64,000 nucleotides of DNA from Thermofontimicrobium_A sp034505795 (GTDB lineage Bacteria; Zhuqueibacterota; Zhuqueibacteria; Thermofontimicrobiales; Thermofontimicrobiaceae), in assembly GCA_034505795.1 (NCBI GenBank), contig JAPDQM010000006.1, positions 1 through 64,000 on the forward strand, in the 5' to 3' direction. Position numbers and translations under genes: made by a program. The notes beneath the pieces are model-generated. The model had not been told where the DNA came from. It was given only the letters and a program-made list of their open reading frames with translations, and made no database searches. This document shows, piece by piece, positions 17,755 to 26,233 of this stretch; position 1 is the first letter of the stretch; each line of letters starts with the position of its first letter.

Positions 17755-18735
17755 CTAAAATTGAAAATGCCATGAGAAAATATGCTCACTGGCCACGTCG
17801 TACTTTTCGGTTATAAAAGCATACTGAATCTGCACTGGTCGTGCAAATAGTTGAAATTGATAGCCACCGCCCAGCGTTGGTGAACCATTATTCACTCCTG
17901 CCCGGATGGCAAATTTATTCTGAAACAGGGCTTCAGTGCCGACAAAATATTTCCAATCTTGTTGATTATTTTTCTCGACATCAACTGCCAGAAGCAACCA
18001 GGGATAAGGATAGCGGCAGGCGATTCCCGCCCGATAAGTTGTTGGAAAACGATCGATTTTGTCAATATCCTTTTCCCAAACTTTGTCTGTTTTCCAATTG
18101 TATTTGGCATTGATCTCCTTAACTACCAACCCCAGGGACAGATATGGCAGCGGCTTCACCAGAACGCCGAGATCCACGCCCAGCCCGGTATCGGAAATCG
18201 TGGCATCTTTATCACCCATATTGGGGAAACGGTTATAGAGCACTTTAGCGGTAAAGCCCACGGCCAGAATATCCAGCGGCATCACCCCAAAGGAAAGGGC
18301 AAAGGCATTCTCTGCGTTGGAAAAATTTTGGTAATGATTGCCAGCAAAATCCCGGCCATCGATCTCATCGACTCCGGCATGAATCCAGCTTAAGGCGAGA
18401 CCACCATTCAAGGCAACCTCCCTGGAACCCTCCTCTACTTTGGGCCGAATGCCGGTGGCAAAACCGATATAGTTGAAATTTCGATCCAGCGATAAGAAGC
18501 GATATTCCAGTGCGATCTGGCGTTTGGAGATGAATGGGACACCGCCAGCATTGTAGTAAGCAGCTTCGGGTCCTTCCGCCACGGCAGTAAACGCGCCGCC
18601 CATGGCATTAGCTCGAGCACCCAGCCCCATCCGTAAAAATGCGCCGGCCAGGATGCCATCGTCAGCAGAAACCTGGCTGAAGCCCAAGCCTGACGCAGTT
18701 AATATCAATGACAACAGAATTTTCCAGTTTTTCAT
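17755..18735 (-). CDS. PorV/PorQ-family outer-membrane protein (second paralogue)
   Basis: A 326-aa predicted barrel with signal peptide MKNWKILLSLILTASGLGFS, then FLRMGLGARANAMGGAFTAVAEGPEAAYYNAGG, the PorV/PorQ N-terminal signature. Alternating aromatic beta-strands follow and the protein ends in HFQF, a terminal aromatic typical of outer-membrane barrels. It lies 53 bp upstream of its paralogue and 40 bp downstream of the Asp-box protein gene. Sequence similarity between the two paralogues is obvious only around the N-terminal signature, so this is an old duplication. Confidence 0.87.
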   Translation of the reverse strand: MKNWKILLSLILTASGLGFSQVSADDGILAGAFLRMGLGARANAMGGAFTAVAEGPEAAYYNAGGVPFISKRQIALEYRFLSLDRNFNYIGFATGIRPKVEEGSREVALNGGLALSWIHAGVDEIDGRDFAGNHYQNFSNAENAFALSFGVMPLDILAVGFTAKVLYNRFPNMGDKDATISDTGLGVDLGVLVKPLPYLSLGLVVKEINAKYNWKTDKVWEKDIDKIDRFPTTYRAGIACRYPYPWLLLAVDVEKNNQQDWKYFVGTEALFQNKFAIRAGVNNGSPTLGGGYQFQLFARPVQIQYAFITEKYDVASEHIFSWHFQF

Positions 18736-18775
18736 AATAATTCCTTATTTGACTTTCTATCGAAACGAAGCTGCC

Positions 18776-20227
18776 TCAGTCAATAATAATAATTTTCCCC
18801 CAATGTTTTCCTTCGCCGGCTAGATCCAGTTGATAAAAATAAACCCCGTTGGCTAACAATTTTCCATCGGCCGTTTTCCCGTTCCAGGCGATCGACCAAT
18901 CGCCAGCCGGATAGGTTTTGCCTTCGTCAACTGTGGTTACCAGATCCATCGCAAAATCGAATATGCGAACCTTAGCCCGGGTGACCGCAGTCGTTTTAAA
19001 TTGAAAACGGATGAAACCATCTCCGCCAAATTGATTGTGGCGCAAGGGTGAGAAGGGATTGGGATAGGCATACACTCTGGGCTCGCCGGCAACTCCGGGT
19101 TCTACAAAGGCCCTCAGAATCGCCCAATGCACTCCGTTATCCGAACTGGTAGCCAAACCATCGGCTGTACCTACCCATAGCCGCTTCGAGGGCGTAATAC
19201 CGACCGAATAGTACTCAATCGAATAGATTTTTTCCCTGCGATCAGGATCGATGATTGGTGGAAAAACATCCCAGGTCTCACCAGCATCCGGCGATTTCCA
19301 GAGACCGCTATCGGTACAGGCGTACACCGCATCCCCGTCGAACGCAAAGTTCCAGGCGAATTTTCCCTGCAGCGCATTTTTCCAGGTTCGTCCACCATCC
19401 TCGGTCCAGGAGGTGGCACGAAACTCATCGCTGCCCTCAGCGTTAGCCGTACCCGCCCAAATGATCTGACGGTCGCCAATCTGCTGACACGCCAGCGATA
19501 CCACGAAATTGCCGGAGATCGGCTGTGCCTGATTTTGATGCGTGAACTGGGTCGTCCAGGTTTTGCCAGCATCATAGGATACATTGATGCCCTCGGCGGT
19601 ACCTACCCATAATGTGTCACCCACAGCCAATAATGAAAACACGCGATGATTCAGGTACTGATCTGGATTAAAATTGTAATCATCTGGTGGGCGCACAATC
19701 CAGGTCTGTCCCATATCCGAGGATTTCATCAGACCACCGCCAAAACTGGCAATCCACACCGTCGAGTCGATAATGGCAATATCATAAGTCACATTTTGGA
19801 CCACCGTCCAATCGCCATTGGGCTGCGGCTGCGGTACATGCGTCCAATTCTGGCCGCCATCAGTGGAATAGCTCAGACCACCCCCGGCTGGCAAATGGCT
19901 GCCATCGGCAACCAAGCTATCGAATGCTGTGGCCACCCAGATGATCGAACCGGCCATAGCCATAGCCGAGACACCGCCCCGGCCCAGGCCATTTTTTTCG
20001 GTGTAGGTAACCCATGTTTGCCCACCATCAGTGGACTTCGAAAGTCCTTCGCCCGTTCCAATCCAGATGGTTTGTTCATCCTGGATGATAATATCCGTAA
20101 CGCTATTGCTTTTTAGACCAGCGAGCGGCTCGGAATCGAATGTGTAGGTTCGCTTTGGCAACCATTGCCCCTGGCTGGAAGTGATGAAAACGGTCGAAAT
20201 TATCAAGAGAAGTATTATCTTTTTCAT
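18776..20227 (-). CDS. Secreted Asp-box (YCF48/BNR-like) beta-propeller with FlgD-like C-terminal domain
   Basis: A 483-aa secreted protein: signal peptide MKKIILLLIISTVFITSSQG, then seven Asp-box-type repeats ending in GW/TW/NW/HW (STDGGQTW, STDGGQNW, SSDMGQTW, SYDAGKTW, TEDGGRTW, SPDAGETW, SSDNGVHW) that predict a beta-propeller. Residues about 395-483 form a FlgD-Ig-like/type IX sorting-type domain: YAYPNPFSP, AKVRIFDFAMDLV, WNGKTADGKLLANGVYFYQL. The C-terminal domain suggests surface export or anchoring and fits the adjacent PorV-like genes. The start codon lies 1 bp after the stop of the upstream lipoprotein gene, so the two are translationally linked. Confidence 0.88.
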   Translation of the reverse strand: MKKIILLLIISTVFITSSQGQWLPKRTYTFDSEPLAGLKSNSVTDIIIQDEQTIWIGTGEGLSKSTDGGQTWVTYTEKNGLGRGGVSAMAMAGSIIWVATAFDSLVADGSHLPAGGGLSYSTDGGQNWTHVPQPQPNGDWTVVQNVTYDIAIIDSTVWIASFGGGLMKSSDMGQTWIVRPPDDYNFNPDQYLNHRVFSLLAVGDTLWVGTAEGINVSYDAGKTWTTQFTHQNQAQPISGNFVVSLACQQIGDRQIIWAGTANAEGSDEFRATSWTEDGGRTWKNALQGKFAWNFAFDGDAVYACTDSGLWKSPDAGETWDVFPPIIDPDRREKIYSIEYYSVGITPSKRLWVGTADGLATSSDNGVHWAILRAFVEPGVAGEPRVYAYPNPFSPLRHNQFGGDGFIRFQFKTTAVTRAKVRIFDFAMDLVTTVDEGKTYPAGDWSIAWNGKTADGKLLANGVYFYQLDLAGEGKHWGKIIIID

Positions 20228-20228
20228 G

Positions 20229-21380
20229 CTATCTGATCACCGTGATTATGTGAATAATTTTGTTGCTGAGTAGCTCTGAATAATCTTTGGCCTGAAATTC
20301 AAAACGATAGTTGCCAGGTGAATTCTGAGAAGTGATAAAAATTTGCAGCGAGTATACAAAATCGCCTGCGGTAGCATCGCCACTGGTACCATCGTCGTAC
20401 ATTTTAAACGGATTGCCACTGGATGCGGAGCCGTCGGGCCGATAACTATCAAAGTAAACCTCATGAATATCACGATTGTCGTCGGCATCGGTCACCCTGG
20501 CCGTCAATAAAAACGACTTGCTGCCTGCAGCGGGCAATTGAATCGTATCAGGCGCACTCACGCTGATGATTTGTGGCGCAACTCCTGCCCGAACTTTGGC
20601 CCAGGGCAAAATCTCATATAGACTGTTGCTCGGTTTGTTGCGGCTATCGTATGCTTGCACCATCAGATGATACGAGCCAAATTTCCACATGGCGAACCGG
20701 GTAGTTGTGGCCATAGAATAGATGCCATCGCCAGCAAGGCTATCCCCATCGGCGCCAGCATCGTTCAACGTGCCCGTCTCAGCTAATTCCGAGATACTGG
20801 GGCCCCAGATCTCATACACCACCCTGGCGATATAATCCAAACTGTCTGGGTCCGAAGCCCGGGCCGCAATGAAAAACGGCACCACTTCATCCACATAGAC
20901 CGAATCCGGCAGACGATATTCAAGCAAAATCGGCGCTCGATTCATTGCACCAATTCGGGCAAAAAATTGTTTATCTAATAAATTGCTTCTCAAGCCCGCT
21001 CGATCCACTGCCTGCACCCGAAAACGGTAACTTCCTTCAGCTATCGTTAATTTCAACCGCTGCGAATACTTTCCATCGCCGGCAATATTGTCGCCATGAC
21101 TTTCATAGTTCCCGTCATCCAACATGATGCCTGAGGCCAAAACTTGCCCGCTGGCATTAGCAATCTGATACGCCACGCTATCAACGTCATCCAATCCATT
21201 CTCATCCGCGCATTTGACACTAACTACCTGGCTTTGGTTGGTTTGAGTAAAAATGGTATCGGGGACGCTGAGATTGGAGAGCACCGGGGCCAGATTAGCT
21301 GGCTGGATTGGGTTTTCCTTATCACAGGAACAGTGGAACAAAGCGATTAAAATAAGCAGGACTGATTCGACTCGTACCAA
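20229..21380 (-). CDS. Lipoprotein with three Ig-like GDxxAGDGxYS repeats
   Basis: A 383-aa lipoprotein: signal peptide VRVESVLLILIALFHCSC with lipobox Cys. The rest is three tandem beta-sandwich modules, each ending with a related acidic loop (SHGDNIAGDGKYS, GDSLAGDGIYS, GDATAGDFVYS) that looks like a calcium site. I chose TTG 21380 because AAAGG lies at proper spacing and gives a compact signal peptide; an ATG at 21425 is in frame but sits in the loop of a terminator hairpin. First gene of the Asp-box/PorV operon; probably a surface-exposed structural or binding protein. Confidence 0.75.
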   Translation of the reverse strand: MVRVESVLLILIALFHCSCDKENPIQPANLAPVLSNLSVPDTIFTQTNQSQVVSVKCADENGLDDVDSVAYQIANASGQVLASGIMLDDGNYESHGDNIAGDGKYSQRLKLTIAEGSYRFRVQAVDRAGLRSNLLDKQFFARIGAMNRAPILLEYRLPDSVYVDEVVPFFIAARASDPDSLDYIARVVYEIWGPSISELAETGTLNDAGADGDSLAGDGIYSMATTTRFAMWKFGSYHLMVQAYDSRNKPSNSLYEILPWAKVRAGVAPQIISVSAPDTIQLPAAGSKSFLLTARVTDADDNRDIHEVYFDSYRPDGSASSGNPFKMYDDGTSGDATAGDFVYSLQIFITSQNSPGNYRFEFQAKDYSELLSNKIIHIITVIR

Positions 21381-21394
21381 TTTTGAATTTCCTT

Positions 21395-21438
21395 TAAAAA
21401 AGTAAAAAGCCGAGTTTCTCACCATCGATTTCTCGGCT
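21395..21438 (-). terminator. Terminator hairpin directly before a ribosome-binding site
   Basis: On the minus strand AGCCGAG (21432-21438) pairs with CTCGGCT (21408-21414), followed by TTTTTACTTTTTT and immediately by the AAAGGA that serves the TTG start at 21380. It may end the upstream HAD transcript or act as an attenuator for the envelope operon. Confidence 0.7.
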
Positions 21439-21597
21439 AAATTGATCAGCGAATAGAAGCGAGGGCATCTTTTTTATGATCGCCTGCTCTTAAAAGTTCC
21501 CCGCTTCGGCCAGGCCAGTGATGAAATTTTGACAACAAAATGTAATAATTTAGTGACAGATAACATCTGAGCGATACCGCTTGCTGCCCCAATGATC

Positions 21598-21649
21598 AAC
21601 TGCCTGAATGTTTTATTTTGGCGCAGCCATCAATTAGGCAGTTTTTTTT
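21598..21649 (+). terminator. Right-facing terminator-like hairpin with no plus-strand gene
   Basis: AACTGCCT (21598-21605) pairs with AGGCAGTT (21636-21643) and is followed by T residues to 21649. It points into the 3' end of the leftward HAD gene. No plus-strand gene precedes it, so it may block antisense transcription or end an unrecognised small RNA. Confidence 0.5.
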
Positions 21650-21655
21650 GAAATA

Positions 21656-22315
21656 TCATCCAAAGAGCTGAGATAACAAATCATCATGAAGCAAATCATT
21701 CATATTTTCCAAAATCATATCCGCTTCACTCAACTGAGCGTTATCGTGAATGGTGGTTTTTAGCGCCACACAAAACATTCCCGCCTCCTTCGCGGCGCGA
21801 ATCCCCAGCGGCGCATTTTCAATCACCAGGCAATTCGAAGGCGGAACATGCAACTTTTCCGCTGCCGCCAGATAGGGGTCCGGATGCGGCTTGGTTCTAG
21901 CCACATCATTGCCAGCAATGATGACGTCAAATTGGGTCAAGAATTCTTTACCAGTCACTGTCTCGACATTCTGCCGAAGAGCTCCGGTGACCAGTGCGAT
22001 TTTGATGGCATTCTCTTTCAAGTAGTCGATCAACCGCCGCGCCGCAGGATAGACCATGGCCTGGGTGATTTGATTGTAAATGGCACGTTTCTGGCGAACC
22101 ATCTCCCTTAAGGCATATTCGCTCAGCGATACACCTTTTTGCTGCGCCAATTGGCGCCCGATTTCTTCCGCCAATTGTCCCTCCAGCAAGCAGACATCGT
22201 CAGCCAGGATTTCCACCCCATGTGCGGCAAAAACCTGCTGCCATGCTTGCACATGATAGGTCAATGTGTTGGCTATGACGCCATCAAAATCAAATAGCAC
22301 CGCTTTAATTATCAA
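21656..22315 (-). CDS. HAD-superfamily hydrolase, beta-phosphoglucomutase-like
   Basis: A 219-aa HAD subfamily IA enzyme. The start MIIKAVLFDFDGVIANT carries motif I (DFDGV). A helical cap domain follows, then motif II (LVTGA), a KPHPDPY region with motif III Lys, and motif IV in NCLVIENAPLGIRAAKEAG. Relatives are sugar-phosphate phosphatases or beta-phosphoglucomutases; the substrate is not determined by sequence. TTG 22315 is the favoured start: AAGGAA lies 7 nt before it, giving the standard HAD N-terminus. Motif IV has E-N rather than the usual E-D, so one Mg ligand is altered. Confidence 0.87.
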   Translation of the reverse strand: MIIKAVLFDFDGVIANTLTYHVQAWQQVFAAHGVEILADDVCLLEGQLAEEIGRQLAQQKGVSLSEYALREMVRQKRAIYNQITQAMVYPAARRLIDYLKENAIKIALVTGALRQNVETVTGKEFLTQFDVIIAGNDVARTKPHPDPYLAAAEKLHVPPSNCLVIENAPLGIRAAKEAGMFCVALKTTIHDNAQLSEADMILENMNDLLHDDLLSQLFG

Positions 22316-22436
22316 TTCAATTTCCTTCACTAACACATCTTTTTGAAACCGCTAATTTCGAAAATTTTTTAAATTGCTCTAACTTCCAATTGGTAAAGAA
22401 TCCTTTGATCCACGAAAAAATTCGTTAATTATAAAT

Positions 22437-22976
22437 CTAAAATCCAGCCTTGAGCGGTTCAAAATTCATAAAATCGGCGTGATGCACAATCACAGCTTCC
22501 GGACAGCGATACCCACCATCGCCTTCTTTGGCGTGAACCGCAATGATATGCACTACTTTGTCAGGTAGACCATGTTTCATCGCCAGGCCAGCGCCGCTAA
22601 ACGGGTGACGGAGCAGTTTGCCCGTATCGCTCTTCTTAACGCCATCAGGCGAATTCTTATATTCTAATATCTTTCCGACATCATGCAGCAATGCCCCAGC
22701 AATCAGCATATCATCATCGATCTGATAGCTCTGGTTATTGAATTCTCTCAATTTTTTTCCAGATTCAATCGCCACCTGAGTGACCCCCCGGGTATGATCG
22801 ATAATATTGATCGGACAATTTGAGATCAGCAGCGTAAATGGAATTTTCTTCAAATCTGACACCTGCCAGCCGCCGCGCTCAATGGCTTCCTGCCAGACCG
22901 CAAGAGTCTTTTCACGTAGCTCACCATTTTTTATGAGATTGAATTCCGGGAAAATGTTAAGAAGATCTTGTTTCAT
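22437..22976 (-). CDS. HD-domain phosphohydrolase
   Basis: A 179-aa HD-superfamily protein. H61 in IIDHTRGV, H98-D99 in LLHDVGK and two later histidines (LRHPFSGA, IIAVHAKEG) form the metal site; a final IVHHADF completes the usual helix. The family includes nucleotide phosphohydrolases and 2',3'-cyclic nucleotide phosphodiesterases. GGAGCAG upstream of ATG 22976 is the ribosome-binding site. It lies 121 bp upstream of the HAD gene on the same strand. Cytosolic; substrate unknown. Confidence 0.85.
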   Translation of the reverse strand: MKQDLLNIFPEFNLIKNGELREKTLAVWQEAIERGGWQVSDLKKIPFTLLISNCPINIIDHTRGVTQVAIESGKKLREFNNQSYQIDDDMLIAGALLHDVGKILEYKNSPDGVKKSDTGKLLRHPFSGAGLAMKHGLPDKVVHIIAVHAKEGDGGYRCPEAVIVHHADFMNFEPLKAGF

Positions 22977-23135
22977 GCACTCTGCTCCTAATTTCGCTGT
23001 GCTATTTTAAACCACCTGCCCCAAAATTCACTAACGGACAGATGCAAAGATGGACAGGAATTAGCAAAATTCACTAACGTCATTTAAGAGTTAGCAATTT
23101 ATCGAAATCAATTTTGGTGATTATAGGCTTAAAAC

Positions 23136-23948
23136 CTATTCTCTGGTTCTTTTTTCCATCATAATTTTAAACTGCCGCCTGGCAAAGGTCAAGACATCAT
23201 TCCGTTTCCCAATAATCTGAATATCTTGCTGGTTGCGTTGCATCATGGCGCGCAGCGATTGGGCTGGCTGTGCCGAATCGAATGCGCCACTGATTAAAAA
23301 TCCAAAACTACCGATGCCATTCTCTTCTCCTTTGAACGGTAAAGGATCTGAACCAGCGATAATTGGAAATCCTTTTCTTCTGGCTTGTTTCACCAGTTTC
23401 GGTTCCGGCCAGAGCCTGTGACGCAAGGTCGTTTCGCCAATAAAAATTTCGGTTACTGATCGCTGCTGAATTTGCCGTGCAATCACCTGGCCACGCTTGA
23501 AAAACCACTTGCCCGGGGCCCAATTAAGCGCTGGAATGCCTCCGGACTCTTGCACCGCATGAATGATCTGGTCGATGGATTTTTGCTTATCAGGGATGTC
23601 TAAATTGGAGATCAACGATAGCACTTCGAGACCTTCGCGGGTCACTAACTGCCGACCGGCAAATATGTACAACAATACCCTGCTATCTCTTTCCACTGTA
23701 ATGGTCACATCATCAGGGCCTTTTTTAAATCTGATACCATTGCTGCTAAATTGGCCCGGATTATGGTAAATTTTTTCAAAAAAATTGGCGTCCGATCGTT
23801 CAACCAGCAACCAGACAGGAATAACCTCCGGGTTGATCTTGCTGGCTTCGGTTCTCAAATTACGCACGCCACAATCAACTGCTGTTGGTAAATCATACAC
23901 CGAATACAAATGAACATGCCCATCAATGGCCAACGTTGCCTTACCCAT
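23136..23948 (-). CDS. PHP/amidohydrolase-like metal-dependent protein, unassigned
   Basis: A 270-aa protein beginning MGKATLAIDGHVHLY. The DGHVH near the N-terminus and AGSDPLPFKGEE near residue 207 resemble metal ligands of PHP or amidohydrolase barrels; a central GGIPALNWAPGKW and IFIGETTLRHRLWPEP may line the active site. I do not recognise the family. No signal peptide. It is a single gene about 160 bp from the HD gene. A degenerate metal site, and so a non-catalytic protein, cannot be excluded. Confidence 0.65.
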   Translation of the reverse strand: MGKATLAIDGHVHLYSVYDLPTAVDCGVRNLRTEASKINPEVIPVWLLVERSDANFFEKIYHNPGQFSSNGIRFKKGPDDVTITVERDSRVLLYIFAGRQLVTREGLEVLSLISNLDIPDKQKSIDQIIHAVQESGGIPALNWAPGKWFFKRGQVIARQIQQRSVTEIFIGETTLRHRLWPEPKLVKQARRKGFPIIAGSDPLPFKGEENGIGSFGFLISGAFDSAQPAQSLRAMMQRNQQDIQIIGKRNDVLTFARRQFKIMMEKRTRE

Positions 23949-24044
23949 GCTGCTTTCTCCTTCTACTGTTCACATTGATGAAAAACTACTTTTCATATCG
24001 TATTAAAAACTCAACCATCCAGCTAATATTATCTATCCTCATTC

Positions 24045-24128
24045 ACTGATAACTGATAACTGATAACTGATTACTGATTACTGATTACTGATCACTGATT
24101 ACTGATTACTGATTACTGATTACTGTTA
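24045..24128. repeat. Twelve-copy 7-bp tandem repeat (ACTGATW)
   Basis: Twelve contiguous heptamers: three ACTGATA, then ACTGATT copies with one ACTGATC at 24087, ending with ACTGTTA. Array length is 84 bp, 20 bp downstream of the pdxJ stop. The graded change from ATA to ATT units suggests slippage-driven expansion. Confidence 0.95.
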
Positions 24129-24148
24129 ACTGGTCATCCCAAAAAACC

Positions 24149-24862
24149 CTACCGAATCAAAGCAATCATATCCCGCACAGCTTTTTCCATGCCCACCAAC
24201 ACCGCCCTCGACACAATTGAATGACCGATGTTCAACTCCTCAACCTGCTTGATGCGGGCAATGTCGACCACATTCTGATAGTTCAAGCCATGTCCTGCGC
24301 TAACCCCCAGACCCAGCTTGGAGGCAGCCATGGCCATAGACCGCAAGCGTTCCAGCTCTTCCACGACTTGATTGAGATCCTGGGCATTGGCATAGCCGCC
24401 CGTGTGGAGTTCGACATAATCCGCGCCCAATTTGGCCACGGCTTTGATTTGATGGATATCGGGATCGACAAAAAAGCTCACCACGATATTATTGGCTCGC
24501 AAGGTCGAGGTAACCTCTTCAAAAAAATCAAAATTGGAAGTTACATCCAGCCCTCCTTCGGTGGTCAACTCCTGCCGACGTTCGGGCACCAGCGTCACCA
24601 TGTCGGGCAATACCGAGATGGCCTTTTTGATCATCTCCTCGGTAGCCGCCATCTCCAGGTTCAGGTGCGTTTTTACCACCTGCCGCAACAGCGTCAGGTC
24701 GCGATCCTTAATGTGCCGCCGATCTTCGCGTAGATGACAAACAATGCCATCGGCGCCGGCCAGTTCCGCCAGCACCGCAGCAGCAATTGGATCAGGCTCC
24801 CGGCCTCGCCGTGCTTCTCGGATGGTGGCCACATGATCCACATTCACTCCTAATCGAACCAT
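24149..24862 (-). CDS. pdxJ: Pyridoxine 5'-phosphate synthase
   Basis: A 237-aa PdxJ, which condenses 1-deoxy-xylulose 5-phosphate with 3-amino-2-oxopropyl phosphate to form pyridoxine phosphate in the DXP-dependent vitamin B6 route. Family motifs: LGVNVDHVATIREARRG at the N-terminus, HLREDRRHI, EMAATEEM, LVPERRQELTTEGGLD, VELHTGGYA and SAGHGLNYQN, with NIGHSIVSRA at the end. ATG 24862 is preceded by GGAGG at ideal distance; the frame upstream of it merely translates that Shine-Dalgarno. No other pdx gene is in the window. A heptamer repeat lies just past its stop. Confidence 0.97.
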   Translation of the reverse strand: MVRLGVNVDHVATIREARRGREPDPIAAAVLAELAGADGIVCHLREDRRHIKDRDLTLLRQVVKTHLNLEMAATEEMIKKAISVLPDMVTLVPERRQELTTEGGLDVTSNFDFFEEVTSTLRANNIVVSFFVDPDIHQIKAVAKLGADYVELHTGGYANAQDLNQVVEELERLRSMAMAASKLGLGVSAGHGLNYQNVVDIARIKQVEELNIGHSIVSRAVLVGMEKAVRDMIALIR

Positions 24863-24952
24863 ACTTTCCTCCGCCAAAATTGGATGAAATCGATCACTAT
24901 CTCTGTTAGCTGAATAGAAATCGTCAGCGCTTGATCCCAGCCGGCCGGAAAA

Positions 24953-26206
24953 TTACTGGACAATCTCTGTCAGCGGAACTATTTCGAAACCTTGTTTCTC
25001 CAGCCGCGGGAGCTCTTTCAACAGCGCCCGTGCCGTTTGCTTGTAAGGATGGCCGATCACAATGGCACGGCCCCGCTTGCTGGCCAGCCGGGCTACCGCA
25101 GCTAATTTTTGCTGAATATAATCCTCTTTTTCGCTTCTATTTCGTTCCAGAAAACCATCATTGCTTAGAAATCGTAACTGCTGTTGATGGGCAATTTGCG
25201 GCGCCACACTCTCTGCGGTGGTTCGGCTATCAATGAACAACTTATTTCGAGATTTGAGCGTACTCAACACCGCTTTCATCACCCTGATATCGGCCGTAGC
25301 CTGGGACCCCATGTGATTATTAACCCCTACCGCATCCGGCAGCAAATCCAATGCCCCGCGCACACGGGCCTCGATCTCTTCATCCGACAGATCGGTATAA
25401 ATGGTATAATCAGAGTCCTCGACTTTTTCCTCCACGGCCTCCATTGGCAGATGGACCAGATATTTTTTCCCCACCTCTCTGGCAGCCGCGGCGATTTCCG
25501 TCGAATATTTCTGTCCAGGAATAATCGATAAGGTTACGGGATATTTCATTTCCAAAAATTGCCTGGCCGTCTTGTTATTGGCATATCCAAAATCATCAAT
25601 GATAATAGCGATCTTGCCGACTCGGCGTTTGAGCGATGGATTGGCGCTAAACACGAGTGTCGCCATTACCTCCCGACCTTTGCCGATAGCAATGGTAGAC
25701 CGATTGGTCTTTAGATCCTCCTCAGATTTGATTATCTTCAGATCCAGTTCCTCCACTCGCTGAATGATCTCCCAGATGACCGTTACCGCTGGCAGATCGG
25801 CTGGCAACTGGACCCGAATCAGATTACCACTGCGGACAATCCAGGAACTGGAAATGTTGAATTCGTCAAAGACCTGAGCCAGGACCCGATCCAGGGCTTC
25901 ACTTTTAGGCAAGGAACTAAGCTTAACCTTCTTTTCCGCTGAATCCACGCGGGTGGTATCGATGGGTAACAGTTCCACTTTAGGCTGGGCTTTTTTGGGA
26001 GCGACCGGCTTGCGCTTGCTCGGCGGTTGCATGATAAAAAGTCGATAAATAATAAAACCGCAAATGCCCAATAAAATGATCAGCCGCAACGCTTTGGACA
26101 GCGTGGCGAAATATTTTTTATCGCCGCGTGGTCGTTGACGCCGTAGCGTTTCTCGGGCGCTTTTTCTTTTGATGGGCCGGGGGCGATAAGATTTTCTGCG
26201 TGCCAT
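24953..26206 (-). CDS. Membrane-anchored divergent polysaccharide deacetylase (YibQ/DUF610-like)
   Basis: A 417-aa protein. A very basic cytosolic tail (about 40 residues, many R/K), one membrane segment near 41-58, a Pro/Lys-rich linker, then a divergent polysaccharide-deacetylase domain from about 197: IAIIIDDFGY, YLVHLPMEA, GVNNHMGSQAT, KLFIDSRTT and VIGHPY. These match metal and catalytic positions of the family, which is thought to act on envelope glycans in the periplasm. The first two thirds of the periplasmic region lack a recognised domain. It ends 91 bp upstream of pdxJ. Confidence 0.88.
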   Translation of the reverse strand: MARRKSYRPRPIKRKSARETLRRQRPRGDKKYFATLSKALRLIILLGICGFIIYRLFIMQPPSKRKPVAPKKAQPKVELLPIDTTRVDSAEKKVKLSSLPKSEALDRVLAQVFDEFNISSSWIVRSGNLIRVQLPADLPAVTVIWEIIQRVEELDLKIIKSEEDLKTNRSTIAIGKGREVMATLVFSANPSLKRRVGKIAIIIDDFGYANNKTARQFLEMKYPVTLSIIPGQKYSTEIAAAAREVGKKYLVHLPMEAVEEKVEDSDYTIYTDLSDEEIEARVRGALDLLPDAVGVNNHMGSQATADIRVMKAVLSTLKSRNKLFIDSRTTAESVAPQIAHQQQLRFLSNDGFLERNRSEKEDYIQQKLAAVARLASKRGRAIVIGHPYKQTARALLKELPRLEKQGFEIVPLTEIVQ

Positions 26207-26233
26207 GATCTATTCAGTCTCTTCAAAAAAATT

